Below, piece by piece: positions 1 to 9,755 of a DNA stretch of 61,680 nucleotides. The notes beneath the pieces were generated by a model. The model had not been told where the DNA came from. It searched no databases and saw nothing but the letters and a program-made list of their open reading frames with translations. A program made the position numbers and the translations under genes. The stretch lies in assembly GCF_905250085.1 (NCBI RefSeq), contig NZ_CAJNOB010000004.1, forward strand, positions 1-61,680, given 5' to 3'. The stretch comes from Candidatus Methylacidithermus pantelleriae (lineage in GTDB: Bacteria; Verrucomicrobiota; Verrucomicrobiia; Methylacidiphilales; Methylacidiphilaceae). Position 1 is the first letter of the stretch. Each line of letters opens with the position of its first letter.

Positions 1-93
1 TGAAAAATGGTGGCTAGAAACGGATCGCCTTCAACGGGTTGGAAGTATCACAAGCCGGCTTTGGCAGCCTCCTCTGACGACCTTTCTAGAACT

Positions 94-122
94 CATCTCA
101 AAAATGAAGCCATCTCAAAAAT
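94..122. repeat. Tandem 12-bp repeat at the end of the IS5 relic
   Basis: CATCTCAAAAAT occurs exactly twice, at 94-105 and 111-122, 17 bases apart. It lies immediately beyond the 3' end of the transposase relic. IS5-family ends are short inverted repeats, so this may be one element end. No inverted partner is visible on the other side near 884-900. Confidence 0.4.
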
Positions 123-883
123 ATCGTAACAGGATCACAATGCAGGCCAAATGCACAAAACCGAGGTAACTGGTCAAATGACGATCATAGCGTACCACCA
201 GACGGCGGAAGTTCTGCAGGCAGGCGAAGAGCCGTTCCACCTTCCAGCGGCGTTGGTAGCGCCGCAACGGTCGACCGTCTTGGGTGCGAGGCTTCTTTGT
301 GATTGGGGCAATGGGGAGCAATCGTCTGGATCCCTTGGGCAGCCAAGCGTTCATCCAACGGATCGCTATCATAGGCCCGGTCGCCGATCAGCCGTCGAGG
401 CCTCTCCGCAACAAAACGGGCTTGCAGGATGGGCTCGACGAGAGTGATCTCATGCGGCGAAGCACTTCCCACCGAGGTGGCGAGAGGAAGACCAGTGCGG
501 TCCGCCACTGCGATGACCTTCGAACCTTTGCCCCGCTTGGTCTTGCCCACCCATGCCCCCCTTTTTTCGCCGGGATGAAAGTCCTGTCGAGAAAGCATTC
601 CTCCAGATCCAGTCGGCCCTGTTTTCTCAAGATCCTCGGCCAGGGTTTTGCAGGATCCGCCCCAGCATTCCGGCTCGCAATCACTCCTAGAACCTGCGGT
701 GACAGGTCTGGTATGAGGGATATCGCTTCAGCAGATCCTTCCACGGGCCCCGGTTCGCAAGATCCACAGGATGCATTCAGCACGGCGCGGTCATCCGCCC
801 GTAGGCCGCCGCCCCTCCGGTCGTCGAGGAACTACAGGGAGCAAGGGCTTGACGAGGGCCCACTGTCCCTCCGTTAGGTCCAT
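115..883 (-). pseudogene. IS5-family transposase relic
   Basis: This is a degraded IS5-family (IS427/IS1031-like) transposase. A start is visible at 883 (MDLTEGQWALVKPLLP), which is a typical IS5 N-terminus. The reading frame then hits stops and shifts at least twice. The middle part is read at about 555-680 (DLEECFLDRTFIPAKKGG), the next at about 310-555 (VGKTKRGKGSKVIAVAD, then GDRAYDSD). The C-terminus is in a third frame at 115-300 ([20 protein letters not shown]). Joined, the pieces cover nearly a full 250-260 residue transposase. IS427-group elements may use one programmed frameshift, but the internal stops and several shifts argue for decay. It sits 5 bases from the stop of the neighbouring symporter gene. 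Confidence 0.85.
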
Positions 884-887
884 AGCC

Positions 888-2525
888 TCACCCCTTACTC
901 AAAGTCTCGGGCGTACTACATTCCGAGATGAGTTCTCGTTCGTTTTTTGCGGATCGGAAGCACATGCCAATGAAAAAGGTGACGCAACTTCCGGCCAACA
1001 CTCTCCAGGGAAAAGAGATAACCGGTTGGGAACAAAAGATGATGGGCGAGCCGAAGATGCTTGTTGCTATCTCACCGAGAAGTCCTGAAAGGCAGCTGAC
1101 GGCTGCAAAGCCGCACAACATAGCCAAGAGGTTACCGCGGTCATTACCGCGGCGGCGCGTGACCATTCCAAGAAGAAAGATCCCCAAAAGAGAGCCGTAG
1201 GTGTACCCAAAGATGCCCAAAGCAATGGGAATCATCCGGGATCCGGAGTGGGTTAACACAAAGTACGCAATCGCGGATGCAATGAGATAAATGAAAAGGG
1301 CAAAGACCGTTGTGAAATATCGAGCAAGCCGCGTTTGATCCATCTCGGAAGTAGCCTTTATCTTGGGCCACCAGTCGCGTGTAAACGAAACGGCTAGCGA
1401 ATTAAGTCCCGCCGAAAGCGACCCCATGGTTGCCGCAAAAAGCCCCGCCAGGAGAAGACCACGAAGGCCACTGGGCATCTCTTTGAGAATGAAGTAGGGA
1501 AAAACTTCATTGGCGTCAGGAGGGAGTTGGGAGTCGGGTAGCAGCCGGTAATAGTGGAAAAGAAGGATACCAATGGAGAGAAAAAGAAAGCTAATGGGTA
1601 TGTCGACCAGTCCGGAGGCAACCACCGAATAACGGCTCCTCCGGACATCGGGTGCGGTGAGCATTCTTTGAACCATGTCCTGATCCGTTCCATGCGTCGC
1701 CATGGTGAGGAAGGTGGAACCTAAAAGCCCAGCCCAAAGGGTGTAGTCTTGCAAAAGAATGGCTCGAAGGTTGTCGGAGAGGTTGGTCTGGGAGTGGAAG
1801 CCCAGAGAGAGCATGGAAGAGACGCGAAGAGGTAATAGGCTTCCAAGTGTCGTCCCAGGGAAAGACGCATGAAGTCTTTGCCATAAAAGAACAAGGGCCG
1901 TCATGGCACTCCCTACCATCAACACGGCCTGGAGCAGGTCGGTCCAGATAACAGCGCGAATCCCGCCGATTGCTGTGTAGACGGTAGTTGCTACAGTAAG
2001 AACTAAAAGGGCTGCTGCATACACAAGCCATTGGTGGAAAAGATCCTGCCTTTCGCCTAGGAAAAACACTTTCCATGCCACCGCCAAGACGACGGCGGCA
2101 ATGTAAAGGCGAGCCCCACAGGCTAACACCCGCGTGAAAAGAAAGGTGGCCGAGGCCGCTTTTTGGGTTAAAGGACCGAAGCGAATGCCAAGGAATTCAT
2201 AAATGGAATACACCCCGTAGCGATAGTACGGTTTAAGAAAAAGAGAAGCCACGATCAATCGCCCCAGGATCGTGCCCAGAGCAAGTTGAAGATACATGTA
2301 GTTTTGAAGGGCAAATCCCTCAGCTGGCGTTCCCAAAAAGGTTCCGGCGCTGGTTTCAGCTGCAACGATAGAGGCTAGAACAGCCCACCAAGGCATGCGG
2401 CGTCCTGCCAGGGCGAAGTTTTTGAGATCCTTGTCCTGCCCGCGAGAGAGAAGCCCAACCTGGAGAACGAAGAAAAAGTAAACTCCAACGATGATAACAT
2501 CGAGAAGCCAGGGGGGGCTATGCAT
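888..2525 (-). CDS. Sodium:solute symporter (SSS family)
   Basis: The 545-residue protein belongs to the sodium/solute symporter superfamily, which couples Na+ entry to uptake of sugars, amino acids, organic acids or similar solutes across the inner membrane. It starts with a membrane segment (LLDVIIVGVYFFFVLQVGL) and has about 13 hydrophobic helices throughout. Typical SSS features are the early WWAVLASIVAAETSAGTFLG segment and the helix-rich core with YTAIGGIRAVIWTDLLQ. The length fits the family. The substrate cannot be assigned. It is a lone gene; its 3' end abuts an IS5 transposase relic, but the reading frame is intact. An N-terminal ATG at 2525 fits the usual position just before the first helix. 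Confidence 0.85.
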   Translation of the reverse strand: MHSPPWLLDVIIVGVYFFFVLQVGLLSRGQDKDLKNFALAGRRMPWWAVLASIVAAETSAGTFLGTPAEGFALQNYMYLQLALGTILGRLIVASLFLKPYYRYGVYSIYEFLGIRFGPLTQKAASATFLFTRVLACGARLYIAAVVLAVAWKVFFLGERQDLFHQWLVYAAALLVLTVATTVYTAIGGIRAVIWTDLLQAVLMVGSAMTALVLLWQRLHASFPGTTLGSLLPLRVSSMLSLGFHSQTNLSDNLRAILLQDYTLWAGLLGSTFLTMATHGTDQDMVQRMLTAPDVRRSRYSVVASGLVDIPISFLFLSIGILLFHYYRLLPDSQLPPDANEVFPYFILKEMPSGLRGLLLAGLFAATMGSLSAGLNSLAVSFTRDWWPKIKATSEMDQTRLARYFTTVFALFIYLIASAIAYFVLTHSGSRMIPIALGIFGYTYGSLLGIFLLGMVTRRRGNDRGNLLAMLCGFAAVSCLSGLLGEIATSIFGSPIIFCSQPVISFPWRVLAGSCVTFFIGMCFRSAKNERELISECSTPETLSKG

Positions 2526-2637
2526 GAAACCCGTTAAGCTTGCCGCAAAAGGTTAGTGAGAAAAGAATAGATAGGAGACAACCACGGGCTTTACGTTGGT
2601 TAGGCCCTGCAGTTTTCCATCGTTTGCCCAGGGGCGC

Positions 2638-4674
2638 CTAGAAAGCTCTGGAGCTACCATTTGGCGCTTGGGATGGTACTTTCCCAAAGGATTGGGAGTC
2701 CTGGGGAAGACGCTTCTGGTTTTCGCTTTGGAGCGCCTGCCAAAGCGCGTCCAATTCCTTTTCTGCCCGTCCAATTGCTAGGCTCACGTCGCTTCCCGAT
2801 GCCTGGCGGGTGAACAGGTAAAATTTGATTTTGGGCTCCGTCCCTGAAGGGCGGATGGCGATTCGACGATCCCCTTCGAGTTCTAGAACCAGCATCGGCT
2901 CCTTTGGGACTAAATCTCCTTCTTGATCGTAGATGTCCTCCCTTTGGAAGTCGACCACCCGTTTTACCGTGAATGACGCGAGGCGATCTGGAGGGGTGTC
3001 CCGGTAACTGTCCAAAAGGGTTTGAACCTCTTCCAGGCCCGAAGGACCTTCTAAGGGGAGTGTAATGAGTCGTTCCCTATAGGTTCCGTATCTCTGGTAG
3101 ATCCCTTGCAGGTATTCCACCAACGTCTGACCATGAACCCGAGCCCATAAAAGACTTTCGACCAACATGAGAGCTGAACCATGGGAATCCTTGTCGTGGG
3201 CGTAATGGCCGCCAAGGAATCCATAGCTTTCCTCGGCTGCCAGAATAAGGAAGCGTCCTTGCGAAAGTTGGAAGCCTGCCTTTTCGTCAGGCGAAAGTTC
3301 CTGTGGATAGAGGATTCCGTGCTCTGCCTCGTAGCGCCTGAGTTTGGCTCCCATGTACTTGAAACCTGTCAGAGTTTCGATACATGGAACGCCGAAATCA
3401 TGAGCGATCGCCTTGATGAGATCAGTGGTTACAAAGCTTTTTAGAAGGACGGCACGCGAGGCATTTCTTTCGGTGAGAAGCCCTTTACGTTTGAGCATGT
3501 CACAACGATAGAAGGCAAGGAGAGAGCCTATCTGGTTACCCGTGAGAAGCTCGTAGTCACCTTGACGAGTTTTTACGGCCACACCCATCCGATCGGCGTC
3601 TGGGTCGCTGGCCACGACCAGGTCGGCTTGCGTTTGTCGAGCCAAACGGAGCGCTCTTTCGAAGGCTTTTGGATCTTCGGGGTTTGGGGAGACGACCGTA
3701 GGGAAACGGGGATCCGGAATCGCCTGTTCCGGTTCAAGCAAAAGCGGCACACCCCATTTCTCAAAAAGAAGGGGGAAAATGCGCGCTCCTGTACCATGGA
3801 GAGGGGTATACACCGCTTGAATCTTATGAGCCTCGCTCTCAAAAAGCTTCGGCTCCAAGACCACGTTGCTGAGAGCTTCCACAAACGCCAGATCACCATC
3901 CCTACCCAGGAGAGAAATTTTCCCTCGAGATTCCGCCCACTGGGGTGTTTCTAAACGGTTGGCAAGCCGATCAAAACGGGCAACCACCGCCCCCGCATCC
4001 GGTTCGACCAGCTGAGCTCCATCGGGCCCATAGGCTTTAAACCCGTTGTCGTGAGGAGGATTGTGGCTTGCGGAAATGACGATCCCACCCTGGGCTTGCT
4101 TCCATCGAATGGTGAAGGAAAGTTGGGGCGTGGATCGCTCCTCGGGAAAAAGAATCACCTCAATGCCCATCCGGGAAAGGACTTGAGCCGCCTCTTGGGC
4201 AAACGATTGGGAAAAGTGTCGCGTGTCGTGGGCAATGGCTACCTGAATGGTTTTTCCTGGAAAGCACTCTTTGAGGTGCATTCCAAGGCTTGCGGTTGCC
4301 AAGCGAACGGTGCGGTGATTCATCATTGCCGTCCCGGTGGCCGGATGTTCTGGACAGCCAAAAGAATCCGGCGTTCCTTTTTCGGCTAAAGTGACGCGCC
4401 GGGCAATGGTACGTCCCCGAATCCCGCCCGTCCCAAAGCTGGGAGCTTTGTAGAAGCGATGATTCAGTTCTTCCCAATCCTCTGAGAGAAGAAGCTCTTC
4501 CAAGCTTGCAAGTTCCACCGAGGTTAGGTCAGGATTGTGACAGAAGCGCCAAAGATGCTCCCAGCTGGAAGAGAAAAGCCCCGTAGATTCCTTTGCTTTT
4601 TGTACCAGTACAATAATTTTTTCTCGTTTCGTTTCCACTCCCTTCTTTTTAACCCATGGCAAGGGAAAAGCCAA
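2638..4674 (-). CDS. Alpha-D-phosphohexomutase (phosphoglucomutase/phosphomannomutase)
   Basis: This enzyme moves phosphate between C1 and C6 of a hexose phosphate in the cytoplasm, feeding glycogen, cell-wall and lipopolysaccharide sugars. The four-domain alpha-D-phosphohexomutase fold is recognisable: FGTGGIRG near the start, the phosphoserine loop [20 protein letters not shown], the Mg2+-binding loop [11 protein letters not shown], and the C-terminal phosphate-binding loop [14 protein letters not shown]. At 678 residues it is longer than most bacterial phosphomannomutases and closer to PgcA-type enzymes (about 580). The extra residues are mainly an N-terminal extension and a C-terminal tail. 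The longest frame starts with TTG at 4674; a GTG at 4638 is an alternative and neither has a good ribosome site. It is divergent from rpsO. Glucose versus mannose specificity cannot be read from the sequence. Confidence 0.88.
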   Translation of the reverse strand: MAFPLPWVKKKGVETKREKIIVLVQKAKESTGLFSSSWEHLWRFCHNPDLTSVELASLEELLLSEDWEELNHRFYKAPSFGTGGIRGRTIARRVTLAEKGTPDSFGCPEHPATGTAMMNHRTVRLATASLGMHLKECFPGKTIQVAIAHDTRHFSQSFAQEAAQVLSRMGIEVILFPEERSTPQLSFTIRWKQAQGGIVISASHNPPHDNGFKAYGPDGAQLVEPDAGAVVARFDRLANRLETPQWAESRGKISLLGRDGDLAFVEALSNVVLEPKLFESEAHKIQAVYTPLHGTGARIFPLLFEKWGVPLLLEPEQAIPDPRFPTVVSPNPEDPKAFERALRLARQTQADLVVASDPDADRMGVAVKTRQGDYELLTGNQIGSLLAFYRCDMLKRKGLLTERNASRAVLLKSFVTTDLIKAIAHDFGVPCIETLTGFKYMGAKLRRYEAEHGILYPQELSPDEKAGFQLSQGRFLILAAEESYGFLGGHYAHDKDSHGSALMLVESLLWARVHGQTLVEYLQGIYQRYGTYRERLITLPLEGPSGLEEVQTLLDSYRDTPPDRLASFTVKRVVDFQREDIYDQEGDLVPKEPMLVLELEGDRRIAIRPSGTEPKIKFYLFTRQASGSDVSLAIGRAEKELDALWQALQSENQKRLPQDSQSFGKVPSQAPNGSSRAF

Positions 4675-4745
4675 GGGGGTGGCAAGGATCGGAGCGCAAA
4701 TCCTCTTGCCTGCTAGGGATCAAAGGCTATTATGCCAGAAAAGAC

Positions 4746-5024
4746 ATGCCAATTGCGACGATGGAGCGGTTCGACAAGGCTGAGATCATTCGGAGCTATC
4801 AGCTGCATGAAAAGGACACCGGCTCTGCGGATGTCCAGATAGCGATTCTGACGCATCGGATCAATCAGGTGGCGACCCATCTTCAACGCCATCGGAAAGA
4901 CTTTAGCTCCCGGCGGGGACTCGTGATGATGGTTAACCAGCGTCGGAAGCTTTTGGACTACTTGCACAGGGTTGCCCCGGATCGTTACCGGGCGCTTCTG
5001 GCCAAGCTCAATTTGCGAAAGTAA
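4746..5024 (+). CDS. rpsO: 30S ribosomal protein S15
   Basis: S15 binds 16S rRNA in the small-subunit platform. The 92-residue product shows the S15 signature: [16 protein letters not shown], then [21 protein letters not shown] and the [12 protein letters not shown] end. The family is usually 88-90 residues, so ATG 4746 (MPIAT) or ATG 4761 (MERF) are both reasonable; the longer reading frame from 4656 is not needed. It precedes pnp by under 100 bases. This rpsO-pnp order is widely conserved and usually means co-transcription. Confidence 0.96.
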   Translation: MPIATMERFDKAEIIRSYQLHEKDTGSADVQIAILTHRINQVATHLQRHRKDFSSRRGLVMMVNQRRKLLDYLHRVAPDRYRALLAKLNLRK

Positions 5025-5110
5025 TCCATGGAAAGGTACTTTCCTTCCGAAGGGCGACACGGTCCAGCCCGGCGCGCTTCATGGGGGGATCTGGCCTTGG
5101 CACACAAACA

Positions 5111-7273
5111 ATGGGGGAGAATGTGACAACGGACGGTTGGGTGAAGGTTTCGAAAGACTTTGGGCCCCTTTCCTTAACGATGGAAACGGGCAAAGTGGCG
5201 AGGTTCGCCGACGGCGCTGTGATGGTCACCTATGGGGAGACCATGGTGCTCGTTACTGTGGTCTCGGCGGACGAATTGACCCCGGGCCAAAACTTCTTGC
5301 CCCTTCAAGTCGAGTACCGCGAACGGGCGGCAGCTGCGGGCAAGATTCCGGGTAGTTACTTTCGGCGGGAGGGGAGGCCTTCGGAAAAAGAGATTCTCGT
5401 TTCGCGAATGACCGACAGGCCTCTCCGTCCGCTCTTTCCCAAAGGGTATTTCTACGAGACGCAAGTCCTTTCGACCCTTTTCTCAGCGGATGGCCAGAAC
5501 GATCCGGACATTTTGAGTATTAACGGCGCCTCAGCGGCATTGATGATTTCCGACATCCCTTTTCATGGTCCGCTCGGGGCTGTGCGGATCGGAAGAGTCG
5601 AAGGGAAATGGGTAGTCAACCCGACACATCGCGAGCGGGAATTTAGCGATCTTGATCTGGTGTACGTGGGAACGAAGGATCGAGTTTTAATGATCGAGGG
5701 CAGCGCCCTGGAGCTGCCGGATGAAGACTTCAACCAAGCGCTAGAATTTGCTCATTCCCAAATTCTACCGGTCCTCGAGCTCCAGTGGGAGCTGGTCGAA
5801 CGGGTCGGAAAACCGAAACGGAGTAGCGTTCTTTTCCAGGCCCGCCGCGAAGTGGAAGAGTTTTTGGCGTCGATGGTGGAGGAAGAGTTGCGACAGGCTC
5901 TTTTCGTTCACCGGAAAGCCTTAAGAGATCAAAAAGTCGACGAGCTTCTTGAAAAGTCCAGGACTCTTGTTAGCCAAACGTTTGCCGACGCGTCTCTGGC
6001 CGAGATCGAGGAGGCGTTTTGGGCGATCGCTCACCGGGTGTTTCGTCAAGAGGTGCTTCAGAGTGGGCGGCGGTGTGATGGCCGCAGTCCCACAGAGGTT
6101 CGCCCTCTTTCTGGAGAAACTGGCATATTCCCCAGGGCGCATGGGTCGGCGCTTTTCTCTCGAGGTGAAACCCAGGTGGTTTGTCTGGCGACTTTGGCTT
6201 CCATCCGGGAAGCCCAGGAGCTGGATGCGTACGGGGGAGGAGAGTCGACCAAGCGATTCATACTTCATTACAACTTTCCCCCCTTTAGCACGGGAGAGGT
6301 TCGAAGAATCACTGGACAAACGCGCCGTGAAGTGGGTCATGGGGCATTGGCCGAACGCTCTCTGGCAGGCGTGATTCCTTCGGAGGTAGAGTTTCCGTAT
6401 GCCATTCGCGTCACTGCAGAAGTTCTCGAGTCCAACGGGTCAACGTCAATGGCCAGCGTATGCGGGGGTACGCTTTCCCTTATGGACGCCGGAGTTGGCC
6501 TAAAAGCCCCGGTGGCCGGAATCTCCATCGGTCTTTTGACGGATTATCAGGGGGAATCGTTGGCACGTTACGTCTTGCTCACCGACATTGTGGGCGATGA
6601 GGATCATTTGGGTGACATGGACTTTAAGCTGGCAGGAAGCCGGAAGGGGGTTACGGGTTTTCAATTGGATCTTAAGCTTCCAGGCATTCCTCTTGAGCTC
6701 TTGCAAGAAGCTGTCCTCCAGGCGAGGAATGCCCGGATGCAAATCCTTGAGTTCATGCAGAATGTGCTAAACGAGCCGCGAAAGGAGCTCTCTCGTCATG
6801 CCCCAAGAATTGAGACGATCAAGATTCATCCCGATAAGATCGGTCTTCTGATCGGGCCAGGCGGAAAGACCATTAAACAGATTGCTGCGCAAACGGGTGC
6901 GGAGATCAATGTGGAAGACGATGGGACGGTGATGATTTATTGTCCGAACGCAGATGGAATGGCTTTGGCCAGGGAAATGATCGAGGATTTGACTGGAGAG
7001 ATTGTGGTCGGCGAAATCTATCGCGGGCGAGTAGTGGGAGTCAAAGAATTTGGTTGTTTTGTGGAAATTAAAGGTAAAGGAGAAGGGTTGGTTCATATTA
7101 GTGAACTTTCGGATGTGCCCGTGCGGCGTGTGGAAGATGTGGTACGGATGGGGGATGAAATTTGGGTTAAGTGCATTGGCATTGACGAAAGAGGGAGGAT
7201 TAAACTATCTCGCAAGGCTGCTTTGCGAGATCGACGGCTGGTCTCCCCTCCGGGAGGCAGTCCGAAAGAATGA
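5111..7273 (+). CDS. pnp: Polyribonucleotide nucleotidyltransferase (PNPase)
   Basis: PNPase degrades RNA 3' to 5' using phosphate and is a core part of RNA turnover. The protein shows, in order: a first RNase PH domain (METGKVARFADGAVMVTYGE), an alpha-helical linker, the catalytic second RNase PH domain with FILHYNFPPFSTGEVRR and GDEDHLGDMDFKLAGS, a KH domain (IGLLIGPGGKTIKQIAAQTG), and a C-terminal S1 domain (YRGRVVGVKEFGCFVEI). About 720 residues fits the family. The frame is open from 5081, but ATG 5111 gives an N-terminus closer to other PNPases. It follows rpsO, probably in one transcript. Confidence 0.96.
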   Translation: MGENVTTDGWVKVSKDFGPLSLTMETGKVARFADGAVMVTYGETMVLVTVVSADELTPGQNFLPLQVEYRERAAAAGKIPGSYFRREGRPSEKEILVSRMTDRPLRPLFPKGYFYETQVLSTLFSADGQNDPDILSINGASAALMISDIPFHGPLGAVRIGRVEGKWVVNPTHREREFSDLDLVYVGTKDRVLMIEGSALELPDEDFNQALEFAHSQILPVLELQWELVERVGKPKRSSVLFQARREVEEFLASMVEEELRQALFVHRKALRDQKVDELLEKSRTLVSQTFADASLAEIEEAFWAIAHRVFRQEVLQSGRRCDGRSPTEVRPLSGETGIFPRAHGSALFSRGETQVVCLATLASIREAQELDAYGGGESTKRFILHYNFPPFSTGEVRRITGQTRREVGHGALAERSLAGVIPSEVEFPYAIRVTAEVLESNGSTSMASVCGGTLSLMDAGVGLKAPVAGISIGLLTDYQGESLARYVLLTDIVGDEDHLGDMDFKLAGSRKGVTGFQLDLKLPGIPLELLQEAVLQARNARMQILEFMQNVLNEPRKELSRHAPRIETIKIHPDKIGLLIGPGGKTIKQIAAQTGAEINVEDDGTVMIYCPNADGMALAREMIEDLTGEIVVGEIYRGRVVGVKEFGCFVEIKGKGEGLVHISELSDVPVRRVEDVVRMGDEIWVKCIGIDERGRIKLSRKAALRDRRLVSPPGGSPKE

Positions 7274-7321
7274 GAAGAAAAGTTTAATCTGGACGATTTT
7301 GTGGAAGAAGGGAGGTCGATC

Positions 7322-7798
7322 GTGGCACTAGCTGTTGGAACGAAAGCACCTAACTTTTGCCTGAAACGGAAAACGGCCCAGGGACTTGAGGATGTTTGCC
7401 TGAGCGACCGTTTTGGGAAAAAGAATACAGTTCTTTTGTTTTTTCCGATGGCCTTTACGAGTGTCTGTACTAAGGAGATGTGTGATGTCTCCCAGGGGCT
7501 TATCGATTTTCAACAATGGAACGCAGATGTTTTGGGAATTAGCGTCGACAACCCATTCGCGCAGGAGGCGTGGGCGAAACAAGAGGGAATTACAGTTCCT
7601 TTGTTAAGCGATTTGGATAAAGAGGTGTCCGCGAAGTACGATGTTCTTTTGCCCAAATTAGCAGGGATCGGAACGGTTGCAGCACGGGCGGCTTTTGTGA
7701 TCGATCAAGAGGGAATCATACGATATAGTGAAGTAACACCTTCCCCGACCGAGTTGCCCAACTTTGATCGGATTAGAGAAGTGTTAGCCAAGCTGTGA
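7322..7798 (+). CDS. Peroxiredoxin (AhpC/TSA family)
   Basis: This 158-residue thiol peroxidase reduces H2O2 and organic peroxides. The N-terminus VGTKAPNFCLK and the active-site segment FPMAFTSVCTKEMCDVS are typical; the peroxidatic cysteine is the first Cys of VCTKEMC. The nearby second Cys and overall length are like the AhpE/1-Cys or atypical 2-Cys groups, so the reductant is unknown. I chose GTG at 7322 because GGGAGG lies about six bases upstream. The frame is open from 7301, but that start has no such site. It follows pnp by 48 bases. Confidence 0.92.
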   Translation: MALAVGTKAPNFCLKRKTAQGLEDVCLSDRFGKKNTVLLFFPMAFTSVCTKEMCDVSQGLIDFQQWNADVLGISVDNPFAQEAWAKQEGITVPLLSDLDKEVSAKYDVLLPKLAGIGTVAARAAFVIDQEGIIRYSEVTPSPTELPNFDRIREVLAKL

Positions 7799-8099
7799 TG
7801 GGTCTGCTTTAGGGCCATAAAGTTCTTTTCAAGCGACCTCATCCTCAGTATTCGTCTGCTTTGTCTGTTCGATAACCCGTCGTCGCTCGGTTCCTCAGCA
7901 CTGGCTTACGCACCTCGGTTATCTTATCAATGGCTTAGGTTAACTTCCGCATTGTTTAAAGGTAAATGACAGTAGGGGAACGAGGGAATCCTTTCAACCC
8001 GCCAGCGTGATTTACTAGGACCTGTGAGAAACAAGAGAAAGCGGGCCCAGTTTTTTGGAGGAGCTCGTTTGCTTTTTTGAGTATTTCGCAAAGGATGTG
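7799..8099. other. Intergenic stretch, nothing recognised
   Basis: About 300 bases between the peroxiredoxin gene and the IS4-type relic. I see no recognisable gene, RNA or strong hairpin. Confidence 0.4.
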
Positions 8100-8830
8100 G
8101 TTCTGAAATTTGCCTTCGGGGAAAAGCCGCGCTACGCGGATGCCGTAAAGGCGACCAAGGGGTTTGGGCGACTTGTCCGTGGAAGTCTTTCGAGATCTAT
8201 TGGGTTTGGAGGCGGACGGTGAGCCAGTAGGCGAGGAAAAAGATCCCGATGGGATTGCGGGCTCGGGTCGCCGCGCGCCCATGATAGACAGGACGGACTT
8301 CCCGGGGATTTTGAGCTGGGGAAAGGCCGGTTCCAACCTCGGCGAGTCGCTGATAGTGAGTGAGGGGCTTTCCGGGCAAAGCTTCCGGAGGAGAGAGGGC
8401 TCTGCAGGAGATACCATCGGTCGATCGCTTCCTCTTTTGGGATCCTATTCGTCTCTTTACGTTTCCACCAGAAGCCGGCTTGAGGGTCGACCCCGTACTC
8501 CCAAAAGTATTTATCGGCTTGGAGGCAAACGATCGCCCCAACTGACCGGCTCCCCAGTGTGACCGGATCGGCTCTTTGCGCGACCGTTTTGGGAATCTCC
8601 GCCACCACCTCCTTGGCAGAAGCCACCCGGTTTTCCCGCCGGGTCCGATCGCTCAAGGCTTGGGCTATATTTTTTGCGGCCATTACAGATGGAACCCGAT
8701 TGGCTTTTAGCTGCATCAGTTGACTCCAGTCGGTAAGCCAAAGCTGGCGCCTCCGCGAGCTGCGTGGGGATGTTCTTCTGCACTGGCTAGCCAGAGATTT
8801 CGCGTGTGCTGGGAAAAGGGTCATCTCCAC
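8100..8830 (-). pseudogene. IS4-type (IS1634-like) transposase relic
   Basis: Pieces of a DDE transposase are scattered over two frames. One frame carries VASAKEVVAEIPKTVAQ, then GRSVGAIVCLQADKYF and IDRWYLLQSPL, matching the stretch before the YREK-like region of IS4/IS1634 transposases. The next part is in another frame at about 8200-8400: LTHYQRLAEVGTGLSP, then VRPVYHGRAATRARNPIGIF and LAYWLTVRL. The same order (Y..L..VE..F, VRP-hyd-H, R.RAHI..CFLA) is characteristic of IS4-like elements. The N-terminal half is missing or unrecognisable and there is at least one frameshift, so the element is dead. I see no clear terminal repeats. Confidence 0.65.
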
Positions 8831-9755
8831 TGGGCAACCGTTGTCCTATGTCGAAACGCCCGGAGCGAATGCGTTGCCAGGACCCTCGGTGGTTGAAGGG
8901 TCGCACGAAAAGGGCTGGAGAAAAGACCAGCGAACAAGCGAGCCCTAACGCACGTGCATCCTCTGCCAAAGGCTTGAAACGAGCCATTCCGGCGCCACCA
9001 AGCCCGTGCGAGAGAAACAAAGGCTCAAGTCCCTCTGGAAAGAGAGTAATGGGTGTACCGGGGAACGGCGTCCGGGGTACTGGGTGAACGCATGCATGTA
9101 AAGGGCGATGCGTCAACACGGGCGGCCTGTGTGGTGGGTGGTTTGGGTTGGTGGCGAATGGGTCGACTTACGAGTGTGCCGTGAAACCTCAAAGCGAGTC
9201 CAGGCAGGAGTCGAAGAGATCCGCAGGTCCGAAAGAGCCGGGAGAGAGTCGGGCGGATTGAAGGTCCGAGAGTTCTAAAGGAAAACGTCGGATGGAGAGA
9301 GAAGAGAAACATGGGTGAGGAATCCGAGAATTTCCGATACGTGTTTGGAAGCTTGCGAAGGTGGTGCAAGGAAAGACGAAGAAAAGCCGGCACATGTTCC
9401 GTGGGCACCATTGTGCTTGGATCTAGCCCAAAAGCCGAAAGCCGGACGTCTTCTCGGCGTTCGGTAGGATCAAGCGGGGGCTGGAAACGGGCAATACGGA
9501 GAAAGTATGGAGAAATATCGAACCAATGCCGGATCGAAAGAAGCAGCTGTGGCTACGGCCTCTCCGAAACGGCGTCCCACCAGTCCTCAACTCTACTTTT
9601 TCTAACCCGGGAGAGTGACAAGGATTCGACTCGTTCTACCACCACGGGCTCATGTGCTTGAAAAGAGACTCACACAGGGGCGAAGTTCTGACGCCTGGGG
9701 TACACAGCTAAAGCGGACACTAAGAGCAGGGTCGCAAAAAAGGAAGCATCCTTCT
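8831..9755. other. Long stretch without a recognisable gene
   Basis: About 925 bases lie between the IS4-type relic and the large helicase gene. Open frames exist on both strands (up to about 130 codons), but their products have low complexity or odd composition and match no family I know. It is probably degraded DNA linked to the neighbouring transposase relic. Confidence 0.4.

Noticed and set aside
284-877. A 197-codon plus-strand frame over the IS5 relic
   Set aside because: The transposase signature blocks are all on the minus strand; this frame is their complement.
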